This document shows positions 35,138 to 44,253 of a DNA stretch of 64,000 nt, piece by piece (within the stretch, counting starts at the first letter, position 1; every line of letters begins with the position of its first letter). The position numbers were made by a program, and so were the translations under genes. Source of the DNA: Micromonospora aurantiaca ATCC 27029. GTDB taxonomy: Bacteria > Actinomycetota > Actinomycetes > Mycobacteriales > Micromonosporaceae. Location: the NCBI RefSeq assembly GCF_000145235.1, contig NC_014391.1, positions 1,860,001-1,924,000 of the forward strand. The letters are read 5' to 3'. Below the pieces are notes generated by a model that had not been told where the DNA came from, did not search any database, and saw only the letters and a list, made by a program, of their open reading frames with translations.

Positions 35138-35572
35138 TCAGGCGGCCGACGCCGCCACTGGTGGGCGCCGGTCCAGCCGGGATTCCGGCGGCACCGCGCC
35201 CGGTACGAGTGCGGGCCGCATCACAGGTGTCGGCGGATGGGCCGGGGTGAACCAGCCGGTCAAGCGACGCGGCATGGCGGGAACCGCGGCGCGCCCGCGT
35301 GCGATCGCGGCCGGACCCGGCGAAGGCCGCGGGGCGACGGTGGCGGCGCGGCGGGCGCGTTGTTCGGCGCGCCGGGCGGTGCGCAGCGCCCAGCAAGGAC
35401 CCTGCTGTCCGCGGCACTGCAGGTTCGTGCAGGCACCGTCGGGTCCCGGGTGGTGGGCGGCGGCGACGTCGACCGCGAGCGCCCACAGAAGCCTGTCGGT
35501 GACGTCCACCGGTAGCGCGGTGCGGTCGCTGGGACGCCGGCTGCGGTCCTCGGGGTGTGCGGGGTGTGCCAT
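35138..35572 (-). CDS. Small Arg/Pro-rich hypothetical protein
   Basis: A 144-residue protein from ATG 35572, with GAAGGG upstream. A folded part contains TDRLLWALAVDVAAAHH and a CTNLQCRGQQGPC stretch that could bind zinc; the rest is disordered and basic. It ends just 22 bp before the preceding minus-strand gene start, so they are probably cotranscribed. Confidence 0.55.
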   Translation of the reverse strand: MAHPAHPEDRSRRPSDRTALPVDVTDRLLWALAVDVAAAHHPGPDGACTNLQCRGQQGPCWALRTARRAEQRARRAATVAPRPSPGPAAIARGRAAVPAMPRRLTGWFTPAHPPTPVMRPALVPGAVPPESRLDRRPPVAASAA

Positions 35573-36229
35573 GGCGGATGGCCCTTCGGTCGACGGATCT
35601 CGGGCATGCACGGTCGCCGCCCGACACGCGCCAGGGCCCTGGGAAATGCTGACGTCCGGACGACAGACGACGACCAGCGCTGATCGACGCTCATCTCTTG
35701 ATCGAGGTCAAGTCGTGCTGGACGGGGTGAGAGGTCACCGGCCCTCACAGCAGCGAGGGGTCACCGCCCACTTCCTCGACCTGCGCGACGCGGGCGACAA
35801 GCCGGGCCCGGTCGAGCAGCGCCCGCCACCGGTGGTCTGCGCGCAATCACGGCGCACGTGGGTGGGGTCGACGGTGGTGAGCAGCGGCCGGGAGACGGCT
35901 GGCCGTTGCTGTCGCCGAGCGGGTCGATGAAGGCGCGATGGATGCCGTCGTCGGGCGTCATCGGTGTTGGCGGTTGAGTTCCGGAGCACAACCGGATACG
36001 CCGGACGTGCAGCGGTCGAGGCGCGAAGCCTTGCCGGCGGTGGCGACGGCCGACCACCGGCCCAGGTTTGCTACTCGCTGGGAACCGGCCGCTGTGGGCC
36101 GGTGACCGGAACGTGCATGAACGTGCGGCTAGAGCTGTAAATGCTGTGAACAAGGGCCATTGCCACGACCGCCTACACGAGGCGGTGCCGCAGCCCACAT
36201 CGCCCCTCGTTGGTGCATCATGCTGTCTC
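35573..36229 (+). other. Divergent intergenic region
   Basis: 657 bp between a minus-strand operon and the plus-strand hydroxylase gene. A minus-strand stretch near 35740-35960 keeps coding-like composition (fragment DGIHRAFIDPLGD) and may be a decayed gene. Promoters for both sides are expected here, but none stands out. Confidence 0.4.
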
Positions 36230-36778
36230 ATGTTCGTGGATCAGCGGCGTTTTCCCTTCCTGGCCGATCTTCGGGCACAGTGGGAGGTCATCCGGGACGA
36301 GTGCCTTGCTCTGCCTCGGGAGACCTATCAGCCATGGGTGCAACGCGAGATGTACGGCCAGGGCTGGAGCGTGTACGGCCTCGTCGCCTTCGGGAAACGG
36401 ATCGAGGAAGCGCTCGACGCGTGCCCGCACACCGCCTCCGCGTTGACGAAGGTCCCTCACCTGACGACCGCTGGGTTTTCTCGAATGGCTCCTGGTACCC
36501 ACATCAAGCCCCACCAGGGATGGGTGACGACCGTCTACCGCGCCCACCTCGGGCTGGTCGTGCCAGAGGACTGCGCGCTGCGCGTGGGCGACGAGACCCG
36601 GCAATGGAGCGAGGGCGAGAGCCTCGTCTTCGACGACACCGTCACGCACGAGGCGTGGAACTACGGCTCCAGCGACCGCATCGTGCTTCTGTTCGACTTC
36701 GCCCGTCCCGGCTACGAGGACATGCCGCAAGACGAATTGCCGGCTTCGGTGGCAGGCTTCGTGCGGCGCGGCGGATGA
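36230..36778 (+). CDS. Aspartyl/asparaginyl beta-hydroxylase-like oxygenase
   Basis: A 182-residue Fe(II)/2-oxoglutarate oxygenase. The segment GTHIKPHQGW carries the first metal His, and FDDTVTHEAWN the second His plus the expected acidic neighbours, with a later conserved R in a SSDRIVLLFDFARP strand. The family hydroxylates Asp/Asn in peptides or lipid A-like substrates. The ATG at 36230 is chosen from the domain start; upstream codons in frame look non-coding. Its orientation is opposite to the element's genes, so it may be cargo. Confidence 0.85.
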   Translation: MFVDQRRFPFLADLRAQWEVIRDECLALPRETYQPWVQREMYGQGWSVYGLVAFGKRIEEALDACPHTASALTKVPHLTTAGFSRMAPGTHIKPHQGWVTTVYRAHLGLVVPEDCALRVGDETRQWSEGESLVFDDTVTHEAWNYGSSDRIVLLFDFARPGYEDMPQDELPASVAGFVRRGG

Positions 36779-36950
36779 GCGAGACAGGCCGGCCCAGCTC
36801 CGCGGCCCTGCTTCATCCTGCCGGTTCGAGGAACTCGACCGCATACCAGGCCACTGCAACACCTGAGGACGTCACGCTACGCGCAGCGCCCTACGCGGTA
36901 GACCCAGATGCCGTGTCGTTGGCTGCCCGGACCAGGACTACCTTGCCCCG

Positions 36951-37469
36951 ATGACGTTCAACTTCGGGATCCCCGGCTACCAGCCAGACTGGCGCCACGG
37001 AATATCCGACATCGCCAGCCGTCACGCCCAGCGACTACGGGGCCTCGTGGGCCGCAGGCTGACGTCCACCTGGGTGGTCTGGGATGACGACGACGATTCG
37101 TGGTTCGCCGACTGCCCGATGGTGCTCGACTTCGATGAGGAACGCCTGGAGATCAACCATCAGAAGTTCGACGACATCTCGATCACCTGGTGCACGATCG
37201 ACGTGACCCGGGCGCCGGTATGGCCGACATCGGATGGCTTTCGCCTGCGGTGGCGCGACGATGCTCCCGCGTCGTTGGCTGCTCGACACGGGCAGCGCCT
37301 GGCGGAGGTGGAGCTCCTGGAGTACGTCGGGGGCGACATGGCGGACGGCAGCGTGGCCCTGGGTCTGCGATTCGCCGATGACTGGCTGACGATTTACAAC
37401 GCCCTGGACGAGAACGGGATCGAGGTCGGCGAGATCTCCCCGCAGTACCGCCGACACCGTCTGAGCTGA
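36951..37469 (+). CDS. Hypothetical protein
   Basis: A 172-residue acidic protein with two alternating beta stretches (TSTWVVWDDDDDSWFADCPMVL and SVALGLRFADDWLTIYNALDE). It resembles other small actinobacterial proteins found beside immunity genes but no family is recognised. It follows the hydroxylase gene by about 170 bp and is convergent with the Imm21 gene. Confidence 0.6.
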   Translation: MTFNFGIPGYQPDWRHGISDIASRHAQRLRGLVGRRLTSTWVVWDDDDDSWFADCPMVLDFDEERLEINHQKFDDISITWCTIDVTRAPVWPTSDGFRLRWRDDAPASLAARHGQRLAEVELLEYVGGDMADGSVALGLRFADDWLTIYNALDENGIEVGEISPQYRRHRLS

Positions 37470-37520
37470 GCGCGACTCCGAAATCGACGGCAAGGTGGTC
37501 AGGGGCATAAGCGTGCGAGT

Positions 37521-38030
37521 TCATGACACGGGTTGAAGCTGAACGAGGACCATCCAGGTGTCACCATCGGCGCGATACGTCGCACGGACCCGGTATTCGC
37601 CCGGGCAGAGATCGATCACGAGGTGGTTGTCGGGCTCCAACTCCGCCCCCGGCCACGCCGAATCGAACATCACAACTGGCCCGTCCACCACCCAACGGAC
37701 ATTGTTATCTGCGTCCCAATCCACGCCATCACGTACCGCTCGGCGGGCAGCGCTCACCAGATCGTCTTCCTCGTACGCCGCTGCCCACCGCAGGAACAGC
37801 CGTTCCGAGGACAGGTACGTCGTCATTGCCGGCTCGTCGCCCAGAACAAGCGCCTGCCGCTGACCGATGGCGACCACGCCGACGTAACCGTCGATCGCGC
37901 ACGCCCGGCCGTAGTCCCCCCAGCTCTCCACGGGTCCATCCGTGCTATCAGCGCCGCTCCACAGTGACAGCGCCGATTGCGGGGCGACGAGCAGCGGCCC
38001 GCCAGCCGACGAAACCCACGTGTACTGCAA
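37521..38030 (-). CDS. Imm21-family immunity protein
   Basis: A 169-residue protein. The pattern WVSSAGGPLLVAP, GDYGRACAIDGYVGVVAIG and ALVLGDEP matches immunity protein family Imm21 of polymorphic toxin systems. A TTG start at 38030 is chosen because GGGAGG lies 7 nt upstream. No partner toxin is visible nearby, so it may protect against toxins of competitors. Confidence 0.8.
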   Translation of the reverse strand: MQYTWVSSAGGPLLVAPQSALSLWSGADSTDGPVESWGDYGRACAIDGYVGVVAIGQRQALVLGDEPAMTTYLSSERLFLRWAAAYEEDDLVSAARRAVRDGVDWDADNNVRWVVDGPVVMFDSAWPGAELEPDNHLVIDLCPGEYRVRATYRADGDTWMVLVQLQPVS

Positions 38031-38153
38031 TGACCTACCTCCCGTCGTGATCTTGCCAGGCAACGTCGATACACGAGTGCCCGCCGAGACGCGGCAGAAC
38101 GCTGTCCTCGCGCACGTCGTCGGCGGGCGACCCCCTTCGGTGTCCGTTAGCGG

Positions 38154-38801
38154 TTAGCGGCGACGCAGGTCCCGCGGGCGGGAACCCGGCGGGGGACCGG
38201 TGCGGCTGTTGATGGCGGTGGCGCCATGGACTCCGGCACCGGATTGTTTGGCCTGATACATCGCGGTGTCGGCCTGGTGCAGCAGGGCCCGCGGGCTGAC
38301 GCCGAGGGCGGCGCTGGTATGCCCGACGCTGGCGCGCAGAGTCAGCGTGTGCGCGCCGAGGTCGACGGAATGGCGGCCGACCGCCCGCCAGGCGGCGCGC
38401 GCGGCGGCGGCAACGTCGTCGGGGCCGCCGTCGACCAGCAGGGCGAACTCATCGCCGGACAGGCGCGCGGCGAGGCGCACCGGCCCTCGCAGGGCGGCCA
38501 GCCGCCGGCCGACCTCGGTGAGGACCTCGTTGCCGGCCTCGTGGCCGAAGGTGTCGTTGACGGCTTTGAAGCCGTCGAGGTCGAGCAGGACGAGCCCGAA
38601 CGGGGCATCGGCGCGTGTGGCGCGGGTGAGGGCGGCGAGCAGGGCCCGCCGATTCGGTAGGCCGGTGGTGTCGTCGTGGCCGGCGGCGTAGCGGGCGCGG
38701 GCCAGCGCCTGCTGCTGGCGCCACAGCAGCGCTGCGGCGAGGGCGAGACCGGCGAGGACTCCACCGGCGGCGGTGACGATCGAGGTCAGGATGGGAGACA
38801 C
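38154..38801 (-). CDS. GGDEF-domain diguanylate cyclase with SGDEF signature
   Basis: A 215-residue protein, GTG start after AAAGGAG. One membrane helix (residues 5-25) is followed directly by a GGDEF domain: DTTGLPNRRAL, LVLLDLDGFKAVNDTFGHEAGN and the active-site loop LSGDEF at about 119-124, where the first glycine is serine. SGDEF can be active in other proteins. It may synthesise c-di-GMP at the membrane. It is cargo or regulatory equipment of the element. Confidence 0.88.
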   Translation of the reverse strand: MSPILTSIVTAAGGVLAGLALAAALLWRQQQALARARYAAGHDDTTGLPNRRALLAALTRATRADAPFGLVLLDLDGFKAVNDTFGHEAGNEVLTEVGRRLAALRGPVRLAARLSGDEFALLVDGGPDDVAAAARAAWRAVGRHSVDLGAHTLTLRASVGHTSAALGVSPRALLHQADTAMYQAKQSGAGVHGATAINSRTGPPPGSRPRDLRRR

Positions 38802-38896
38802 TTCGGACGCTCCTTTCTATGGAAGGAGCACCGGAGGCGGGCGTGGTTCCGGGAAGTTCGACGCCCGCCCCCGGGCTACCGGCAGGGCGGGATCGT

Positions 38897-39895
38897 TCAG
38901 ACGGTCGGGTCGGCGAGGGCGAACGTGGCGGGTTTCTCGGCGACCAGGACCGCTCGCCCGGTTCCGACGAGCTTCACGGCGGCGTTGTGGACCGCGCCCG
39001 CGCTGGCCTTCTTCGCGCCGGTTCCCTCGTTGGCCCGGTCGACCAGCCTGCACAGCTCACTGACCTTGTACTGCCGGCCGGGGTTGGCCTCGAGGACGTC
39101 GAGAATCGCGCCGCGCAGGGAGCCCGACGCCCGCCGGGTAGGGGTTTGTGCCGCCTCGCCCGTCGTTTGCGTGGTCGGCGGTGCGGCCGGTGCTTCCGTG
39201 AAGGGTTCACCCGTGGTGCTGTCGGTGGCCGTGCCAGCAGGCAGACCATCCGGTGTGGCCGGTTCGGCGTCCGCATCGTTCGCTGCGGACGTCGCTCCGA
39301 TGGCCTGGCCGATGCTGTCGGCCGCGATTGACACCTCGAGCTCGGCAGTCGAGCGGGCGTTGTCGTCGCCGTGCTCGGTGTCGGTGCCCTCGGCCTCAGC
39401 GGCCGCCTCGGCTACCGCGTCGGCATCACCAGGAGCCGGCGATGCCGATTCCTGGAGGGCGTTCGGCTGCCCGCCGGCGGCAACCTCAACGGCTGGCCGA
39501 TCGTCGCCGTCTTTGTCGTCAGCCTCCCCAGTGCCCTGCCTGTCGCCGCCGATCGGACCGTGACCGGCGGAGGTACCGGGTGTGTCGGTGTCGCGGGTAG
39601 CGGGCTCCGCTGCGGGCTCACCGTGTCCGCCCTGTTCGGTATGCGCGCGGCCGGCGTCGGTCAGCCGCCACAGGGTGGGTCCGGTGTCGCTTCGAGTGGG
39701 CTCGGCCAGTCCCGCGCTTGCCAGGGTGCGCAGTTTCGGGGTGGTGGTGGAGTAGCCGAGGCCGGCGTCGGTGGCGATGGCAGCGGCGGTGGCCTCGCCG
39801 AGCCGGTGCAGCGCGGCGAGGACCTTCTCGACGCTGGGTGCCAGTGGCGCTGGTGCGGCCGTGTCGGTGGTCGTGCTGGTGGGGGTGCTGGTCAT
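38897..39895 (-). CDS. Protein with two winged-helix domains and a long disordered linker
   Basis: A 332-residue protein. Residues about 20-90 form a MarR/ArsR-like winged helix (LAALHRLGEATAAAIATDAGL, then TPKLRTLASAGL and LWRLTDAG). A long acidic Ala/Glu/Thr-rich linker follows. The C-terminal 75 residues (LRGAILDVLEANPGRQYKVSELCRLV ... AVHNAAVKLV) form a second winged helix. Likely a DNA-binding regulator of the element. It lies upstream of the GGDEF gene and after the Lsr2-like gene. Confidence 0.75.
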   Translation of the reverse strand: MTSTPTSTTTDTAAPAPLAPSVEKVLAALHRLGEATAAAIATDAGLGYSTTTPKLRTLASAGLAEPTRSDTGPTLWRLTDAGRAHTEQGGHGEPAAEPATRDTDTPGTSAGHGPIGGDRQGTGEADDKDGDDRPAVEVAAGGQPNALQESASPAPGDADAVAEAAAEAEGTDTEHGDDNARSTAELEVSIAADSIGQAIGATSAANDADAEPATPDGLPAGTATDSTTGEPFTEAPAAPPTTQTTGEAAQTPTRRASGSLRGAILDVLEANPGRQYKVSELCRLVDRANEGTGAKKASAGAVHNAAVKLVGTGRAVLVAEKPATFALADPTV

Positions 39896-40072
39896 GGGCG
39901 CGTGGCCCCCTTTCTCCTGCCCTCGGCAGGGGTTGGTGAGTGAGGCGTGCACTGATGCACGCTTCGGATCGGGTTTTGATCAAGTCGTCTGCCCGGGATG
40001 CGGGACTCTGCGAGGCGCGTCCAGGTGTGCCGCCCGGTGATCGCCCGCCGGACGGCACGGTAGGGACCGGGG

Positions 40073-40423
40073 TCAGTGGGCGGCGTGGTAGGCGTCGCGC
40101 ACCGCGGCGGGGATGACGCCGCCGGTTCGTGGCTGGGGCAGGTTCAGCTCCTGCCAGTTCACGGTCCACCACCAGGTGCGGATCTCCTGGCTCTGGGTGC
40201 GGCCGGTCGCGGTGTCGTCCTGCCGCCGTGGTGGCCGGGGCTGTTTCGGCAGGCGCCGTCCGGCCGTGATGAACGGGCCGAACGCCGCGGCCATCCGGTC
40301 GAAGTTGCCGGCGGACAGGTCGATCTCGTAGGTGACGCCGTTGAAGGCGAACTGGTAGGTGGCGACGTCGTCGGTGGAGCCGTCGAGGTCGTCGATGAGG
40401 ATCGCGGTGGTCTTGGTGGCCAC
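40073..40423 (-). CDS. Lsr2-like nucleoid protein with altered DNA-binding loop
   Basis: About 116 residues. The N-terminus (TTAILIDDLDGSTDDVATYQFAFNG ... YEIDLSAGNFDRM) matches the Lsr2 dimerisation domain; the C-terminus (IPAAVRDAYHAAH) matches its DNA-binding helix pair. The AT-hook-like RGR loop is replaced by RTGG, so minor-groove binding is probably changed. Lsr2 silences AT-rich or foreign DNA. A copy carried by the element could adjust host silencing. GTG 40423 is preferred because AAAGGAG lies 9 nt upstream; GTG 40432 is also open. Confidence 0.8.
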   Translation of the reverse strand: MATKTTAILIDDLDGSTDDVATYQFAFNGVTYEIDLSAGNFDRMAAAFGPFITAGRRLPKQPRPPRRQDDTATGRTQSQEIRTWWWTVNWQELNLPQPRTGGVIPAAVRDAYHAAH

Positions 40424-40455
40424 GAGGGCCACCTCCTTTCCTCTCGGGTGGGTTA

Positions 40456-41607
40456 CTAGGCGGGCTGGTGGGTGCCGAGGCCGAGCTGGTGGCCGATGAC
40501 GGGCCCGCGGTGCACAGCGGCGACGGCGGCGGGCAGGTGTCGGCGTTGCCAGCCGTGCAGGGCGGCGGTGAGGTCAGCTCGGTACTTGCGGTGCTGAGTG
40601 AGGGCGGCAGCGAGGCCGGCAGCTTGTTCGATGCCGTTGTTGGCGCCGCGCGCGGTGTGCGGGCGGACGGGGGCGAGGGCGTCGCCGAGCAGAACGGCGT
40701 GACCGGCGCCGACGGGCCAGACCATGCGCTGCGGTGGGGTGATGTCGAGGACCGGTACCGCCATCCGGGTGGTGGTGGCGTGCACGACGGCGGCGTGGTC
40801 GGCCGGGAGGAGCAGGTCGGCGTGGGTGTCGACGTGGGCGCGGGCGGCGGGGCTGACGTGCCGGGGCAGGGCAAAGACCCGGCGGGTGGGGTCGGCGCCG
40901 AACCGCTGCGCGTACTCGGCGCGGGTGCAGTCGAGGTAGAAGGTCCAGTCGCAGCCGCCGGGTACCGGGGCGAGGTTGAACTGCACGCCCGGGCAGGGCT
41001 GCAACCGCAGGAAATCCCGCAGCCCGGGCTCGGGGGCGATGTCGGCGATGCCGCGGTGAGCGACGTAGCCCGCGTACCGCAGGGCCCGCTCGGGATCCAG
41101 CAGCCGGCGGCCGGTGGAGGACCGGCCGTCGGCGAACACGACCAGGTCGGCGGCCGCGGTGTGGCCGTCGCGGAACCGCAGCACCGGCCGACCGGCCTGC
41201 TCGGCCAGGGCGGTGACCGTCATACCGGTGTGCAGGACACCGGCGGGCAGGCGGCGGATCAGCGCCTGGTGCAGCAGCGTCCAGGTGGTGTTCCGCCCCG
41301 GATAGGTACGCCGGATCGTCTCGGCCGGCTGGCGGTCGCGGACGGTCATTTGAACGATGGCCTCGGAGTCGTGGGCCACGAACTCGTGCTGGCCGATGTC
41401 GAGGCGGTCGAGCACGTCGAGGGCGGGGTGTTCCAGGCCGATGAGGCCGCCGCCCAGCGGCGCGGACGCCGGCGCGGCCTCGAAGACGGTGACGTCGTCG
41501 AATCCGGCGTGCAGCAACAGCAGCGCGGTGACCGGGCCGGTGATACTGCCGCCAATGACGGCGATGCTGGGCTGGCGGCCGGAGGACGGCCTGGTGGCGG
41601 ATCTCAT
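40456..41607 (-). CDS. FAD-dependent monooxygenase-like protein
   Basis: A 383-residue flavoprotein. The dinucleotide-binding IAVIGGSITGPVTALLLLHAG (GxGxxG variant), LVVFADGRSS (DG motif) and AVLLGDALAPVRPHTARGANNGIEQA (GD motif) place it in the p-hydroxybenzoate hydroxylase/PheA class. NAD(P)H-dependent hydroxylation of an aromatic compound is the usual role. It is odd cargo inside transfer genes; the substrate is unknown. GAAGGGA lies upstream of the ATG. Confidence 0.88.
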   Translation of the reverse strand: MRSATRPSSGRQPSIAVIGGSITGPVTALLLLHAGFDDVTVFEAAPASAPLGGGLIGLEHPALDVLDRLDIGQHEFVAHDSEAIVQMTVRDRQPAETIRRTYPGRNTTWTLLHQALIRRLPAGVLHTGMTVTALAEQAGRPVLRFRDGHTAAADLVVFADGRSSTGRRLLDPERALRYAGYVAHRGIADIAPEPGLRDFLRLQPCPGVQFNLAPVPGGCDWTFYLDCTRAEYAQRFGADPTRRVFALPRHVSPAARAHVDTHADLLLPADHAAVVHATTTRMAVPVLDITPPQRMVWPVGAGHAVLLGDALAPVRPHTARGANNGIEQAAGLAAALTQHRKYRADLTAALHGWQRRHLPAAVAAVHRGPVIGHQLGLGTHQPA

Positions 41608-41866
41608 GAGAGGGGTTCCCTTCTGGAGGGCGGGAAACCCGGGCACGGCCGTGCCCGGGTGTGCGCGAGTGCGCGGGTCGCCGGGCATCGGCCAGGTGGT
41701 GCCAGTGAGAAGGCGGGTCAGCGACGGTGGACCGCGGACCCAGGTCGGCCGCCTTGATGCGGCGGGCGGATGGAGGTTCGGAAGGCGCGGTGCCGGACGG
41801 CGTCCGCTGGTGCGCGAGGTGCGACCGGGCCGGCAGGGCGGCGCGGGAAGGTGTGGTCTCGGCGGG

Positions 41867-42184
41867 TTAGCGGCCGGGCGTGGTGAACGGAGGCGGCACG
41901 GGAAGGATCCGCCGGGCCCGCTGCAGCACCTCGTCGGCGACCGTGATCAGCGGTGTCGCGTCCGGGGGCGTGGACGGGGTCGTGCGGTGCCAGCCACTAC
42001 CGGGGCTGCTCGCGATGATCGTCCAGGTGAACAGCGGGGTGAGGACCTCAGCGACCGCCGTGCTCTGCGTGGCGTAGCTATCGCGGCAGACCCGAACCCG
42101 CAGGACGTACCCGTCGATGTGGTGCACCCGGGTCAGCTCGTAGGTGCCGTGGCCGCGCTGGTGGAACACCTCGTCAACGATCAC
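41867..42184 (-). CDS. Short hypothetical protein coupled to the 42,181-43,017 gene
   Basis: A 105-residue protein. The GTG at 42184 overlaps the upstream stop in GTGA. It is beta-rich (GTYELTRVHHIDGYVLRVRVC) with a C-terminal helix DEVLQRARRIL. Not recognised. It may work with the upstream protein. Confidence 0.6.
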   Translation of the reverse strand: MIVDEVFHQRGHGTYELTRVHHIDGYVLRVRVCRDSYATQSTAVAEVLTPLFTWTIIASSPGSGWHRTTPSTPPDATPLITVADEVLQRARRILPVPPPFTTPGR

Positions 42185-43017
42185 CGCGACCGGCCCTCCG
42201 GGTCGGTGGCGCGGGTCGTCGCCTCGGACGCGACACGGATCCAGGGCCACTGGTAGGCGCCGATGGCGTAGCAGCGGTTGGCATCCGGGACGATGCGGTC
42301 GTGCTCGACCCAGCGGCTGCCCAGGCCGTCGTCGTCCTCCCACTCGACGGTGACCTCGTCGCCGTCGAACCGCAGCCGGGGATGCTCGCCGGGCATGTCA
42401 CCGGGGTAGAGGGCGTCGAGGTGGGCGGCCATGCGCTGCACCGCGAACCGAGGGAAGCGGCACAGCACCCCGGCGCGGGAGAGGGTGGTGTAGCCGGTGG
42501 CGACCATGGCGCGGTAGGCGCCGCCGCCGACCACGTCGCAGGTCACCGTCGCCGGAGTCCAGGTGGCAAGCGGCGGGCTGATGTCGCCGCGGCTGCGGAA
42601 GACGCGGTAGCGGACGTCGCTCGCCGGGTCCGGGTGCAGCCCGAACCAGCGCATCCCGTGGCGGCGGGCGCAGCGGAGCAGGTCGAGCAGGTCCCGCCGG
42701 CCGTCGAGGTGTTCGGTGTGCAGGGGCAGGAATCCGTGTCCGTCGTCAGTAGGGATCGGGTTGCCGGTGGCGCCGGTGGCGGTGTGGGTCCAGGTTTCGG
42801 CGCGGACGCGGTGGTCGGCGCCGTCGGCGTCGTACCAGCGGGGGACGCCGTTGGAGGACAACCAGTCACCGTCGATGTCGTGGGACCAGATGAGCGCGGC
42901 CTGGTCCGGGACGCCGGCCCGGTACTGCTGCCGGGTCCTACGGTGCGCGCCGGTGGAGGCGGCGTGTTCGGCGAGCGGCAGGACGTCGTCGACGCGGAAC
43001 CACAGTCGATCGGACAT
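42181..43017 (-). CDS. Hypothetical element-encoded protein
   Basis: A 278-residue protein starting MSDRLWFRVDDVLPLAEHA, with AGGAGG about 10 nt upstream. Mixed alpha/beta sequence with DGHGFLPLHTEHLDGRRDLLDLL and PDANRCYAIGAYQWPWIRV; no catalytic or DNA-binding motif is evident. It overlaps the next gene by 4 bp. The region 43,018-43,440 upstream holds no gene and is its probable promoter. Confidence 0.65.
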   Translation of the reverse strand: MSDRLWFRVDDVLPLAEHAASTGAHRRTRQQYRAGVPDQAALIWSHDIDGDWLSSNGVPRWYDADGADHRVRAETWTHTATGATGNPIPTDDGHGFLPLHTEHLDGRRDLLDLLRCARRHGMRWFGLHPDPASDVRYRVFRSRGDISPPLATWTPATVTCDVVGGGAYRAMVATGYTTLSRAGVLCRFPRFAVQRMAAHLDALYPGDMPGEHPRLRFDGDEVTVEWEDDDGLGSRWVEHDRIVPDANRCYAIGAYQWPWIRVASEATTRATDPEGRSR

Positions 43018-43440
43018 GGCGGGAAACCTCCTGATGTGTGGAAGAGGGAAAGGTCGGCCGCTTCGCTGGCCAGGCTTGCGAGGCGCCCCAGCCCGGGGCG
43101 CCGGGCGGTGCCCGCACGGGGCCGGCAGCGAGTCCACGCCACGCTGCTCCGGCCCGCGGGTACGACGACGCGTGGCCCGCAGAAGCGGGTCGGTCGTGGT
43201 CCCAGGCGGGCGTGGTTCAGGTGGCAATGGACGTGGCGTAGGGGCAGTGGCTGCATTGGTCGTGGCGGGGTGTGCGTCGCAGGGCTCGAAAAGCCTCAGG
43301 GGCGCGGCGGTAGAGCTTGCGTCTGCTGCCAGGAGCCGGCGCGGCGCGGGTGGAGTTGCGTGGAGCCGGTCGGGTCGCCGCCGATCCCCAGGGAAGAAGG
43401 GGATGGGCGGTGGTGCCCGACCGGTTCCGGTGCCGTGGTG
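43018..43440 (-). other. Intergenic region
   Basis: 423 bp without a supported gene, between two minus-strand genes. Open frames in it are antisense or arginine-rich shadows. No strong hairpin recognised. Confidence 0.4.
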
Positions 43441-44253
43441 CTACAGGGCGACGGCGAGCAGCCGCTGGTCGGTCTCGACGGTGTCGAGGTACCGCATCGC
43501 CTGCTCGAGGTAGGTCACCCGGTGAGTCAGGGCGTCGCTCGCGGGTGCGAGCTTGTGCCCGTCCGGCGTGAGCAGGGCGTCGCCGCACACGGCGGTGGTG
43601 GCGCTGTAGTGCTGGTAGGCCATCGGGCCTGCCTGGAACATCTCCAGCTCACCTGGGCCGAGGCGGGCGGCGCCGTAGCTGGCCGCGTTGTGCATCCGCA
43701 TCGCGTTGACGCGGGGTTGCTGGTGGAAGTCCGCCTCGGCCCGCTCGCGCGGGTAGCGGGCGGGGTCCGCCAGGTGACGGGCCAGCAGGGTCGGCCACGG
43801 GGTGGCCGGCCGGGTGCCGTGCACGACCTGCTGCCACAGTTGATGGCGAATGCCGGCGCCGACGCCAGCGGCGTGGCGCATGGCGGCGAGGTCGAGCAGC
43901 TTGACCGGTCCGCCGGCGCAGTACACCGGACGTCCCTTGCGAGGTGCGACCAGGTCGCGCCGCTGCCACAGCCACATGTCCGGGATGGCCCAGAAGCGGG
44001 GCTGCAGGGTGCCGGACACGCCGAAGTGCCGGTCGAGCTGGGTGGCGGTCAGGGCCTGCGACGGCAGTCCGTCGGGCAGGCAGACGATCATGGTGTTGAT
44101 CGTCGCGGTCTGCGCGACCACCGGGCTGGTGGGCGCCGTGGTGCTGGCGGTGGTGGCCGCAGGGGTGAGCTTGGGGCCCGGGCGGGGCGTCACCGTCGGC
44201 ACGCGGGTGCCGAAGCGGCTCAGCGGAGTCGCGGCACCGTTGGTTGCGGTCAT
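43441..44253 (-). CDS. Hypothetical element-encoded protein
   Basis: A 270-residue protein, ATG with AAGGAGG 8 nt upstream. A Pro/Thr-rich start leads into INTMIVCLPDGLP, QPRFWAIPDMWLWQRRDLVAPRKG and a helical C-terminus (HRVTYLEQAMRYL). No family recognised. It lies between the replication-relaxation gene and the accessory genes, all on the minus strand. Confidence 0.62.
   Translation of the reverse strand: MTATNGAATPLSRFGTRVPTVTPRPGPKLTPAATTASTTAPTSPVVAQTATINTMIVCLPDGLPSQALTATQLDRHFGVSGTLQPRFWAIPDMWLWQRRDLVAPRKGRPVYCAGGPVKLLDLAAMRHAAGVGAGIRHQLWQQVVHGTRPATPWPTLLARHLADPARYPRERAEADFHQQPRVNAMRMHNAASYGAARLGPGELEMFQAGPMAYQHYSATTAVCGDALLTPDGHKLAPASDALTHRVTYLEQAMRYLDTVETDQRLLAVAL

Noticed and set aside
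39618..40874. Minus-strand 418-codon frame across the Lsr2-like gene
   Set aside because: Low-complexity Arg/Pro/Thr protein in the shadow of real genes; no domain or start.
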